DNA of 64,000 nucleotides from positions 85,143-149,142 of the forward strand of contig NZ_JAGGPU010000023.1 of the NCBI RefSeq assembly GCF_018613605.1, given 5' to 3'. This DNA is from Pedobacter sp. ISL-64 (GTDB lineage: Bacteria; Bacteroidota; Bacteroidia; Sphingobacteriales; Sphingobacteriaceae). A program made the position numbers and the translations under genes. The notes below the pieces were generated by a model. The model was not told the DNA's origin. It was given only the letters and a program-made list of their open reading frames with translations, and searched no databases. How positions within the stretch are numbered: the stretch's first letter is position 1; each line of letters opens with the position of its first letter. This document shows positions 26,702 through 34,521 of the stretch, one piece after another.

Positions 26702-28786
26702 ATGAAGCTTCCTATTAAACTACTGGCAATATTGCCGCTTCTTTCATTAAACGTTTTAGCTCAACAAAAAACACAGCTTTTTTCTGTTAAAACAGCAAAG
26801 CCTGTAGATCAGGTGAACGTTTTTTTAGGATCTTCAGCAGATCATGGGCAGATGTCGCCAGCTGCATCGGCTCCTTTTAGCATGTTGAGCATTGGCCCTC
26901 AAACTTATCCTAAAACACATACCGGTTACGAATACCTCGCCAAGAAATTTGAAGGCTTTACCCATAACCGTTTCGAAGGCGTAGGCTGTCAGGGCTCGGG
27001 CGGTAATATTTTCATCAAACCATTTTTAGGCAGTGATCCGACAAAGTCAGAACTGATCAAGATTTCTGAAAAAGCAAGTCCAGGTTACTATGAAGTAGGT
27101 TTTGAAAATAAAATTAAAGCCAGTTTTACCGTATTGGGTAAAGCCGGGAAGCATGCCTATCAATTCCCGAAAGGGGCCAAAGGTTTTTATCTCGATTTAG
27201 GTTACGCCTTTAACGGTGCTTTTGTTGCCGAAGCGCACGAGGTAAATGGAAATGTAGTAAGCGGTTGGATTACCTCAAAAACAACCTGTGGTGCAGGTAA
27301 GTACAAGCTGTTCTACTATATGGAAATTAGCGATAATGTATCATGGAAAGTAATCGACGATCATAAAATGATTGCCACGTTAAAGGGAGCGCTAACTTCA
27401 ACAGGCATCAATATTGCGCTTTCTTCGGTAAGTGTTGAAGCCGCAAAAGCTTCTATCAATAAAAATCCATTCAGCACTGTAAAAGAACAAAGCAAAGCCG
27501 ATTGGAACAAAAATCTCTCTAAAATTGCCGTAAATGGCGATCTGGAAAGTGCAAAGCTATTCTACTCGCTTTTATACCGTACCATGCAGTCACCTTATGT
27601 GATTTCTGAAACCGATGGAACATATCGCAACACAAAAGGCGAAATTCAGAAAGATAAAGAAATCCGCTATAACGGTTGGGCCATTTGGGACAATTACCGT
27701 ACACAGTTACCTTTGCTATCCTTAATTGAACAGGATAGATATGCCGGAATGGTGAGTTCTATCGCTGATCTTTATAATTCGGGTAAAAAGGATTACGCAG
27801 GGCAAAATGAGCCTTCGAATACCGTACGTTCTGAACATGCCATTGTGGTTTTGCTTGATGCCTACCGCAAGGGTTATCCGGTAGATTTTAACAAGATTGC
27901 CGATTCGTTAGTGAAAGAGGTAAATGGCCTGGATTACAAATCTCCAGATAAAGCACTGGAATCGAGTTACGATAACTGGGCATTGGCAGAAATCTTTAAG
28001 ATTTTAAAGAATAAAGAAAAATCTGATTTTTATCTCAATAAAGCGCTAGAATACAAGAAATATTGGAACAAGGATTTTAAAGATATGAGCAAAAATGATG
28101 TCGACCACATGCAGGCCCGTGGTTTATATCAGGGTACCATCTGGCAATATCGATGGTTTGTGCCTTATGATTTTAAAGGATTGATTGAATTGGACGGGGG
28201 AGAGGAATCTTATCTGGCAAAACTTGATGAATTTTTTGCCCGCGATTTATATAACCATGCCAACGAACCGGATCTCCAGGTTCCGTTAATGTATAATGTA
28301 ACCAAGTCGGGTTATAAATCGCAATATTGGATGCATCAACTGGCTGCTGATACCGTAATTCAGAATTATTTTAACGATAACAGCCGCGGAATAGGTAGTT
28401 ATATCGGTAAAATTTACAGAAACCAACCACATGCCTATCTGCGTACAATGGATGACGATGCCGGAGCGATGAGTGCCTGGTATGTATTTGCAGCAAGTGG
28501 TTTTTCTCCTGCCTGTGTAGGCTGGCCGATTTATTATTTAAACGTGCCATTATTTCCATCGTTAAGTTATAACCTGCCGAAAGGAAAAACTTTTACCATC
28601 GAAACGGAAAATTTTAGCTTGAAAAACAAATACATCAAGGCTGTGTTCCTCAACGGAAAGTCTTTCAAAAAGAACTATATCACGCAAGAGGATATTAATG
28701 CCGGAGGTGTGCTGAAAATCATTGCTTCGGCCGTTCCGGTTAAAATTTCGGATACAGAAAACTGGATTTCGAATCTTGAAAAATAA
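26702..28786 (+). CDS. GH92-family glycosidase (alpha-mannosidase family)
   Basis: 694 residues, signal peptide 1-20 ('LSLNVLA|Q'). GH92 enzymes are calcium-dependent exo-alpha-mannosidases. N-terminal beta-sandwich: 'VDQVNVFLGSSADHGQ' and 'EGFTHNRFEGVGCQGSGGN' match the family's 'VNPFIGT' and 'GFSHTHLSGTGC' landmarks. Catalytic (alpha/alpha)6 barrel: 'GWAIWDNYRTQLPLLSLI' and 'RTMDDDAGAMSAWYVFAASG', the latter holding the acidic residues of the general base region. C-terminal 'LPKGKTFTIETENFS' and 'INAGGVLKI' are also standard. It is somewhat shorter and more divergent than typical members, so the sugar linkage is uncertain. No SusCD pair is adjacent. Confidence 0.85.
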   Translation: MKLPIKLLAILPLLSLNVLAQQKTQLFSVKTAKPVDQVNVFLGSSADHGQMSPAASAPFSMLSIGPQTYPKTHTGYEYLAKKFEGFTHNRFEGVGCQGSGGNIFIKPFLGSDPTKSELIKISEKASPGYYEVGFENKIKASFTVLGKAGKHAYQFPKGAKGFYLDLGYAFNGAFVAEAHEVNGNVVSGWITSKTTCGAGKYKLFYYMEISDNVSWKVIDDHKMIATLKGALTSTGINIALSSVSVEAAKASINKNPFSTVKEQSKADWNKNLSKIAVNGDLESAKLFYSLLYRTMQSPYVISETDGTYRNTKGEIQKDKEIRYNGWAIWDNYRTQLPLLSLIEQDRYAGMVSSIADLYNSGKKDYAGQNEPSNTVRSEHAIVVLLDAYRKGYPVDFNKIADSLVKEVNGLDYKSPDKALESSYDNWALAEIFKILKNKEKSDFYLNKALEYKKYWNKDFKDMSKNDVDHMQARGLYQGTIWQYRWFVPYDFKGLIELDGGEESYLAKLDEFFARDLYNHANEPDLQVPLMYNVTKSGYKSQYWMHQLAADTVIQNYFNDNSRGIGSYIGKIYRNQPHAYLRTMDDDAGAMSAWYVFAASGFSPACVGWPIYYLNVPLFPSLSYNLPKGKTFTIETENFSLKNKYIKAVFLNGKSFKKNYITQEDINAGGVLKIIASAVPVKISDTENWISNLEK

Positions 28787-28858
28787 TTTTAAAAAATTTA
28801 CAAAAAACAACAAACTTATTCCATGTAATCCTGTTGTTGTAGTATAAATTTCAAGATC

Positions 28859-29050
28859 ATGGCACCTTTAAAATTAAGCGAAGAACAAAATGCAACACTA
28901 GGTAACAAACACACCTTAGAACAAATTAACGAACAGCCTTTAGAACTTCATCCAGAAGCCTATAAAGTAAAAGGCCCATCTCCCGAAAAGATGAAGACGG
29001 TATCATCTTCATTAAGGAATTACGCCCATGGTTTGTACGGGTTGTTGTAA
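28859..29050 (+). CDS. Hypothetical small protein, 63 residues
   Basis: Charged, soluble-looking peptide ('LKLSEEQNATLGNKHTLEQI', 'PSPEKMKTVSSSLRNYAHGL') with no signal or membrane segment and no recognised family. It is placed 72 bp after the GH92 gene, has a leader with AT-rich -7-like sequence, and is followed 38 bp later by a terminator, all consistent with a real gene. Function unknown. Confidence 0.5.
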   Translation: MAPLKLSEEQNATLGNKHTLEQINEQPLELHPEAYKVKGPSPEKMKTVSSSLRNYAHGLYGLL

Positions 29051-29087
29051 AACGCCTCCAATAAAATCTCATCATACCAGATTATAT

Positions 29088-29124
29088 AAAGCAGCCAGGA
29101 TTTAAAAAACTTGACTGCTTTTTT
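29088..29124 (+). terminator. Terminator after the small gene
   Basis: Stem AAAGCAG / CTGCTTT with A-rich loop, followed by a T run ending at 29124. The remaining gene-free stretch to 29371 shows only repeat debris ('gaacttgtttcaggatc', also partly inverted near 29220) and the Nudix leader. Confidence 0.7.
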
Positions 29125-29371
29125 ATTGCAATAAACTGTAGTCTATATTGTATATTATTGTTCCCAAATACTTTTATGTCACTGAATGTAATCAAAGATC
29201 TCCTGTTACAAAACAGATGCTGAAACAAGTTCAGCAAGACGTAACGCGGGATTAGGCATTATTAATTCCAATGAGTTGTCGTCCTCCTGAACTTGTTTCA
29301 GGATCTTAACCAAAGGATACCAAGATCAGTTCATTATCAATTTTTTAATTCCAAATCCCTACCTTACCCTT

Positions 29372-29830
29372 ATGAAACAAAGTGCCGGAATATTGCTCTT
29401 CAGAAGAAATGATCAGCAGGTAGAATTTTTTCTGGTTCATCCGGGCGGACCGTTCTTTGCTAAAAGAGATCTTGGCTTTTGGACGGTGCCCAAAGGAGAA
29501 TTAAATGAAGGTGAAGAAGCTTTAACAGCTGCCATCCGCGAATTTAAAGAAGAAACAGGTCAAAGCTTAACCGGCGACTTTATTGAATTAACTCCCGTTG
29601 TGCAAAAGGGAGGTAAAAAAGTATTGTGCTGGGCTGTGGAAGGAGAACTTGATCCATCAACTATTGTTAGTAATACCTTCGAAATAGAATGGCCGCCGCG
29701 ATCGGGTAAAAAGCAAAGTTTTGCTGAAATAGACAATGCCGAATGGTTTGCCTACAATAATGCCATTAAACACATTAACGAAAAGCAGGTCGCTTTGCTC
29801 GATGAATTAAAATTCAAACTAAGCCGTTAA
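29372..29830 (+). CDS. Nudix hydrolase
   Basis: 152 residues. The complete Nudix box is at about residues 41-63 ('GELNEGEEALTAAIREFKEE' then TG), including the REFKEE metal-binding core. 'QSAGILLFRRNDQQVEFFLV' and 'FWTVPKGE' are typical of the ADP-ribose/diadenosine-polyphosphate hydrolase branch. It would hydrolyse nucleoside-diphosphate-linked compounds in the cytoplasm; the substrate is not determined. Its last 12 bases overlap the convergent AlkC-like gene. Confidence 0.92.
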   Translation: MKQSAGILLFRRNDQQVEFFLVHPGGPFFAKRDLGFWTVPKGELNEGEEALTAAIREFKEETGQSLTGDFIELTPVVQKGGKKVLCWAVEGELDPSTIVSNTFEIEWPPRSGKKQSFAEIDNAEWFAYNNAIKHINEKQVALLDELKFKLSR

Positions 29831-30922
29831 TTCAAAGTGTGAAATTTCCTTCTCAGCACCGTTAATGATCATCGAAACCTGGTGATCGCCCAGATGAAAT
29901 TTACGCGTAGTAATCAGCACGAATTTTTGCTTGCGGATAATGTTTACTGCTGCACCCGCAGGATAAATCCGCTCCGAAATTTTATACACTTTTTTGGTGT
30001 TCTGGCCGTTTTGCTTTTTATAGTAAATGGCGTATTCCAACCTCACTTTTTGTTCAGTCGGATTTTCGTTTAGAATAGAAAATGAAAACTCCAGACTTTC
30101 GCCAATTTTGACCTGAGGCGTTAAGATTTTGAAATCTTTTAATAAAATCCCTGTATCATCTAAGCCATAATGTTTAAGGATATCGACATGGCCTTGTTTA
30201 AGTAATGTACGGCTGCCATGTTTAATAATGGCATCGGTTTCGGCACCCAAGCCCGACCAGTTTTTAGCAACATTTAAAACAACCTGAGGATGATCTTTTG
30301 CAATATCATTTAAGCTATTGGCAACGCTCCGCCTTACATATTCTGATGGATCTTTTTTAAGGTTTTCCAGTATGGGTAAAATGGATGTCGGGTCTTTTTT
30401 CAGAAAGGGGATACCCATGGCCCAGGGTAAACGCGGGCGGCTTCCTTCACTGGCAAGCCTTCTCACTTTATGGCTTTCGTGCAGCGACCATTTTTGCATT
30501 TTTAAAATCATCTCATTTTCGTATTTTAAAATGAAAGGACGAACGGCAAATTCGCAGCTTACAAACTGCGTAACATATTCGAGTGCTTCAACCGAACCTT
30601 CAAAATCATCTATACCATAGGTTTCGATATAATCTGGTAGAAACATATAGGCGAGACTATCTTCTCCAATACCCTGCAGCCTTAATTGTGCGATAGTTTT
30701 TTTAATCAACGCTATCGTTTGAGGGTAATCTTCGGGTAAAAAATCATGTAATACCTTCGAGGTATGTTTCATCCGCTCTTTTAATTCTTTTGATTCGAAG
30801 TCAGCAGTGAAAACCTTTTTAATAAATTTTCCTTTATCGAAACCTGGAACAGTAACCGTTAATGCATGGGCTAATCTATCGTAAAAGGCTGGAGAATATA
30901 AATCTTTAAGCGGGCTGGCCAT
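29819..30922 (-). CDS. AlkC-type DNA alkylation repair glycosylase
   Basis: 367 residues made of HEAT-like helical repeats followed by an all-beta C-terminal domain. 'WSLHESHKVRRLASEGSRPR' and 'LPWAMGIPFL' (about 150-175) and 'DPSEYVRRSVANSLNDIAKD' are characteristic of the HEAT-repeat DNA glycosylases; the extra domain after about residue 250 ('VKIGESLEFSFSILN', 'HLGDHQVSMIINGAEK') fits the Ig-like domain that separates AlkC from AlkD. It would remove alkylated bases, N3-methyladenine being the known AlkC target. Convergent with the Nudix gene and overlapping it by 12 bp, so no terminator lies between them. Function is assigned by family resemblance. Confidence 0.8.
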   Translation of the reverse strand: MASPLKDLYSPAFYDRLAHALTVTVPGFDKGKFIKKVFTADFESKELKERMKHTSKVLHDFLPEDYPQTIALIKKTIAQLRLQGIGEDSLAYMFLPDYIETYGIDDFEGSVEALEYVTQFVSCEFAVRPFILKYENEMILKMQKWSLHESHKVRRLASEGSRPRLPWAMGIPFLKKDPTSILPILENLKKDPSEYVRRSVANSLNDIAKDHPQVVLNVAKNWSGLGAETDAIIKHGSRTLLKQGHVDILKHYGLDDTGILLKDFKILTPQVKIGESLEFSFSILNENPTEQKVRLEYAIYYKKQNGQNTKKVYKISERIYPAGAAVNIIRKQKFVLITTRKFHLGDHQVSMIINGAEKEISHFELTA

Positions 30923-31092
30923 ATAATCTGATAATTACAAAGTGGAAGATTATTTTAATGCGGCGCTAATTTACTAAAAATATTAGTATATTAAGGCGGC
31001 TAATTCAAATAATTACTTCATCGTATCATTTTTACATGGGGTTTAAGAATTTCAGCTTTTTCTTTGGCACATTTGCTTTATAAAAAAAAGAA

Positions 31093-31947
31093 ATGAATAC
31101 AACAAAAATAGGTTGGATCGGTTTAGGGAATATGGGTATCCCAATGGCAGAGCAATTGATAAAAGCAGATTATACAGTTATTGTCTATAACAGGAGCAAG
31201 GATAAAGAAGCTTCGTTGAAAGAGATAGGCGCATCAATAGCCGAAACACCTAAAGAGCTGATTGCAGCTACTGATGTGGTAATCGTAATGGTTTCTGATG
31301 ATGCCGCTATAGAACAGATTTTTAAGGGAGAAGAAGGCCTTTTTAGTATAGAAACTTCGGGTAAGATTATCATCAATATGAGCACGGTTTCTCCTTCAAT
31401 TTCAAAAGAAATGGCCACGCAGTGTAAGGCAAAAGGAAACTTTTATTTAGATGCGCCGGTTTCAGGGAGTGTGAAGCAGGCAGAAACCGGTCAGTTGGTT
31501 ATCATGGTTGGCGGTGAAGAAGCTGCTTTTAATCAGGTAAAACCGATTTTGGAAAAAATGGGCAAACTTGCCAAACTTGTCGGCGGTAATGGCGCAGGCA
31601 ACAGCGCAAAACTGGCCATCAATTCTCTTTTGGCCCTATATGCACAGGGTTTGGCTGAAACCGTTTTGTTTGCGAATGAACAAGGGATTAAAACAGAAGA
31701 CTTATTAGAATTGATCAATAATGCAGCCATTGGTAATATTTTTACCAAAATTAAAGGTGATGCAATTATTGCGGATAATTACAAAGCTGCTTTTGCACTT
31801 AAACATATTGTAAAAGATCTGAACCTGGCAAAAGAAGAGGGTATTTCATCGCCATTGGCTAAAACAGCACTGAATACTTTCGAAGCGGCAGCTTCAAAAT
31901 ATGGAGAAGAAGATATTATCGCAGTAATTAAACAGCTTAAGGGATAA
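31093..31947 (+). CDS. 3-hydroxyisobutyrate dehydrogenase-like NAD(P)-dependent oxidoreductase
   Basis: 284 residues of the beta-hydroxyacid dehydrogenase family. Nucleotide-binding motif 'GWIGLGNMGIPMAEQL' (6-21), substrate-binding 'DAPVSGSVKQAETGQL' (about 117-132) and catalytic Lys173 in 'GAGNSAKLAIN' are all intact. The enzyme oxidises a 3-hydroxyacid or reduces a small aldehyde acid such as succinic semialdehyde or glyoxylate; which one cannot be told. Monocistronic by layout, with a strong hairpin after the stop. Confidence 0.9.
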   Translation: MNTTKIGWIGLGNMGIPMAEQLIKADYTVIVYNRSKDKEASLKEIGASIAETPKELIAATDVVIVMVSDDAAIEQIFKGEEGLFSIETSGKIIINMSTVSPSISKEMATQCKAKGNFYLDAPVSGSVKQAETGQLVIMVGGEEAAFNQVKPILEKMGKLAKLVGGNGAGNSAKLAINSLLALYAQGLAETVLFANEQGIKTEDLLELINNAAIGNIFTKIKGDAIIADNYKAAFALKHIVKDLNLAKEEGISSPLAKTALNTFEAAASKYGEEDIIAVIKQLKG

Positions 31948-31973
31948 GGCGATCCTTTTTAATGATAAAGTTG

Positions 31974-32010
31974 ATAACCATAGGAGATTGTGGAGCTTTC
32001 CTATGGTTAT
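31974..32010 (+). terminator. Strong hairpin between convergent genes
   Basis: Perfect 12-bp stem ATAACCATAGGA / TCCTATGGTTAT with a 13-nt loop, between the dehydrogenase stop and the 3' end of the convergent ATPase. A T-rich run is weak on either strand, so it may act in both directions or as an RNA-stabilising end. Confidence 0.65.
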
Positions 32011-32040
32011 TGTATATAAATAATTTAATCTAAATATTTA

Positions 32041-33252
32041 TTAGTTATCGCTCTGTTCAGATAAGAATTCAAGCAGGTTTTTCTGCATTATACCTTCTTT
32101 GTTTTGCCCGAATATAACATCATTTAAAGTAATAACATATTTTGGATAGTTGTCTTCTATTTTTAAAAGATTTCCAAATTCCCGGGTGGCAGTGTTCTCA
32201 CTCTGTATGGTCAAGCAAACTTGTATGTATATTTTTTTGCCGTTTTTTTCTGCCACAAAATCAATTTCGTTGTCACCTAGTTTACCAACAAAAACATTAA
32301 AGTTCTGTTGCCTTAAATGTAAGTAAACTGCATTTTCCATCAATTTATGGATATCAGCCAATTGATTAAAACCGATAATGGCATTTCGGAGGCCTAAATC
32401 TTCAAAGTAATATTTTTCCCCTATTTCAAATATTTTTAGTCCCCCCACTTCAGAGCGCTGAACTTTATGCACAAAAAAAGTATTGCTTAATGCCCGTAGG
32501 TAATTTATGGTTAGCTGGGTAGAAATATCTACTTTTTGAGATTTTAGATATTTGCTGATATTGTTGGCCGAAAATAAACTGCCCATATTGTCTGCGAGAT
32601 AGGTAACCAGGTTTTCTAAAAAGGAAACATTGCGGATATTCTCTCTGGCCACTACATCTTTTAGCAATATTGTAGCGTAAACACTTCTAAGGTATTCATA
32701 AGGTAGGTTCTCTTCTAGCCCAATATTTAGTAAAAACGGCATTCCCCCGTACTTAAGATAAAGCATGAGTGACTCTGATTTATTTTCAAGTTGATGAAAC
32801 TCAAGAAATTCAAGAAAGCTTAAGGCATGGATCTGAAAAACGATATACCTGCCTGATAAATAAGTAGCAAGTTCACCAGAAAGCATATTGGCATTGCTAC
32901 CGGTACAATAAATATCGCAGGTGTTTTTTGCCAGTAAACTCCGTAAAGTCCGTTCAAATTCTTTTACTTCTTGAACCTCATCGATAAAGAAATAGTTGTT
33001 TTTATCAGATGGAAATTTGTCTTTAAGATAAGCAGATAAATCTTCATGTGTTTTAATATGTGAAAAATCATCTACCTCCATATTGACATATACAATATTA
33101 GCATTGCTATCTGTGGCTTTGATATTTTCCATCAACTGAAGCATTACGTAGCTTTTGCCCACGCGCCTTTGACCAGTAAGTACTTTAATTACTTGTTTAT
33201 TGATAAACGGAATAACCCGGTTTGTATATATCGGTCTTTTTATAAGTTTCAT
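32041..33252 (-). CDS. AAA ATPase with DUF4143 domain
   Basis: 403-residue ATP-binding protein. Walker A GQRRVGKS (27-34), Walker B 'NYFFIDEVQEV' (about 90-100), sensor-like 'IYCTGSNANML', then a DUF4143 region with a PD-(D/E)XK-like core 'NEIDFVAEKNGKKIYIQV' near residue 325. The usual lysine of the nuclease motif is a cysteine here (IQVC), so cleavage activity is doubtful. Such ATPases are widespread in mobile or accessory DNA and their role is unresolved. The ATG lies within the first unit of a 40-bp tandem repeat array, and a -7 box (TATTTTTG on the minus strand, 33272-33279) lies inside the array, so the repeats probably regulate this gene. Confidence 0.85.
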   Translation of the reverse strand: MKLIKRPIYTNRVIPFINKQVIKVLTGQRRVGKSYVMLQLMENIKATDSNANIVYVNMEVDDFSHIKTHEDLSAYLKDKFPSDKNNYFFIDEVQEVKEFERTLRSLLAKNTCDIYCTGSNANMLSGELATYLSGRYIVFQIHALSFLEFLEFHQLENKSESLMLYLKYGGMPFLLNIGLEENLPYEYLRSVYATILLKDVVARENIRNVSFLENLVTYLADNMGSLFSANNISKYLKSQKVDISTQLTINYLRALSNTFFVHKVQRSEVGGLKIFEIGEKYYFEDLGLRNAIIGFNQLADIHKLMENAVYLHLRQQNFNVFVGKLGDNEIDFVAEKNGKKIYIQVCLTIQSENTATREFGNLLKIEDNYPKYVITLNDVIFGQNKEGIMQKNLLEFLSEQSDN

Positions 33253-33344
33253 GTATATCGTATGCTTTTATCAAAAATATAAAAAGTTTCGTGTATATCG
33301 TATACTTTTATTTAAAATATAGAAAGTTTCATGTATACCGTATA
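33245..33344. repeat. Three 40-bp tandem repeats at the ATPase start, operator-like
   Basis: AGTTTC begins at 33245, 33285 and 33325, each followed by (A/G)TGTATA(T/C)CGTAT, then an A/T-rich spacer. The period is exactly 40 bp, about four helical turns. The core GTATA-TCG-TATAC is a near-palindrome with 5-bp half-sites, as in a dimer-binding operator. The first unit covers the ATPase start codon (minus-strand ATG at 33252). Confidence 0.85.
33272..33279 (-). promoter_or_regulatory. -7 box of the DUF4143 ATPase inside the repeat array
   Basis: Minus-strand TATTTTTG matches TAnnTTTG and lies 19 bp upstream of the start codon. The equivalent position in the second repeat unit has TATTTTAA, so only one unit keeps a good box. 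Confidence 0.45.
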
Positions 33345-33476
33345 AAATGTGGATAGCTGCTGTATTTTTAACCCGCCAAAAGTGCTGCCTAGAATAACTG
33401 CCAATACAATTAAGGTAATTATCTTTTCTAGTTTGTGATTGCCTAACAGAGAAATTGCTCTTTTTAATATGTGATC

Positions 33477-34103
33477 TTAGAAATTAGTAAGTATATCCTT
33501 GCTATATACACTATTTATTTGCAAGTTTTGCTTAGGTGTTAAGCTTAAATCAATATCAAGATAGGAGAGAAGCAGGTCAGTAGGGATCTGGTCAAATAGT
33601 CCAGGGTAAATACGTTTAAATAGCGATATTCTGTTTTCAGTATTCTGCAGTCTAAATAAGATGTTTCTATTGTTTACATCAGATATGGCAGTTTGGAGGA
33701 GATAAGTATTAAATAAAGAGTCAAGAACAGGGTACCATTCGCAACCTTCCGCCAGCTCAGTTTGGTCTATAAAAAAAACGATAGTATCCTCTATGGCAAA
33801 AAGGTTGAAGTTGCCGTCCGTCTGTTTAAAGTTATTCCGTATATATACACTACCTTTCGTGCCCAACCATATATTGGCCTGTTCGGCCTCTTCATTCACT
33901 AAATAGCCGTTAACCAGGCCATCTGCTATAATTATAATGCTACCGTTAGCAGCTGAACTGTTTGGCTTAAAAAGCGTTTTTCCTTTGCAAATACTGAGAA
34001 AGGCTGTATGTCTGTACATAAAACGGATGGCTGCTCTATCTTTCTTCCGATCTAACAATGGAAGAAATACCCTTAAAAAATATTTGATGTAGCCTACTTC
34101 CAT
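33477..34103 (-). CDS. Crp/Fnr-like protein with degenerate DNA-binding end
   Basis: 208 residues. The N-terminal two thirds resemble a cyclic-nucleotide-binding beta-roll ('LSICKGKTLFKPNSS', 'IIIADGLVNGYLVNEEAEQA', 'GTKGSVYIRNNFKQTD') followed by the family's dimerisation helix ('TENRISLFKRIYPGLFDQIP'), as in Bacteroidota Crp relatives where 'AEERY..F....P' precedes the helix-turn-helix. Only the start of the HTH is visible ('TDLLLSYLDIDLSLTPKQ') and the recognition helix is not recognisable, so it may bind DNA poorly or not at all. The next gene upstream in the same direction is a second Crp-family protein. Function unknown. Confidence 0.65.
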   Translation of the reverse strand: MEVGYIKYFLRVFLPLLDRKKDRAAIRFMYRHTAFLSICKGKTLFKPNSSAANGSIIIIADGLVNGYLVNEEAEQANIWLGTKGSVYIRNNFKQTDGNFNLFAIEDTIVFFIDQTELAEGCEWYPVLDSLFNTYLLQTAISDVNNRNILFRLQNTENRISLFKRIYPGLFDQIPTDLLLSYLDIDLSLTPKQNLQINSVYSKDILTNF

Positions 34104-34521
34104 GTTGATTTAATTAAGTTTTGTGGTTAACATATTGATTTGTTTTTATTGAGTAAATCGCATTTACAAACCGATCATGCCCAAAGCTCAGATTCATGCC
34201 CAAATTAACAGGGGATGGTTTCTTATCAGGTTTCAATGGCACTGCACGGTGTTGTTGGGAGGATAATTAGTTAGAAACTAATCCGTCCACCCTAAGCATT
34301 AGCTTTTTAAGTATCTTCACGCACTCTAAATCGATTTAGTATTTTTCTGTGCGACGATCGTTTTTTGGTATTATGCTACGGCTGCAACTAAATTCTGTAT
34401 TAAAAATTAATTTTCCTCTGATTTTGATCAAGACTTATCTTGATCTTACTCATTGCTAAAACTGGGCAGCAATGTGGGCTGAATGATAGGTTTCAAAATG
34501 GATATTCCAGATCAGCGTGTG
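34104..34521. other. Gene-free AT-rich stretch
   Basis: No coding signal on either strand. It contains two copies of CATGCCCAAA (near 34175 and 34196) and a short hairpin ATTAGTT/AACTAAT near 34268-34284. It is probably the upstream region of the Crp-like gene at 33477 and the 3' end of the receiver-Crp gene. Confidence 0.4.

Noticed and set aside
32041..33252. DUF4143 ATPase as part of a mobile element
   Set aside because: No integrase, transposase, or insertion-site repeat is seen around it.
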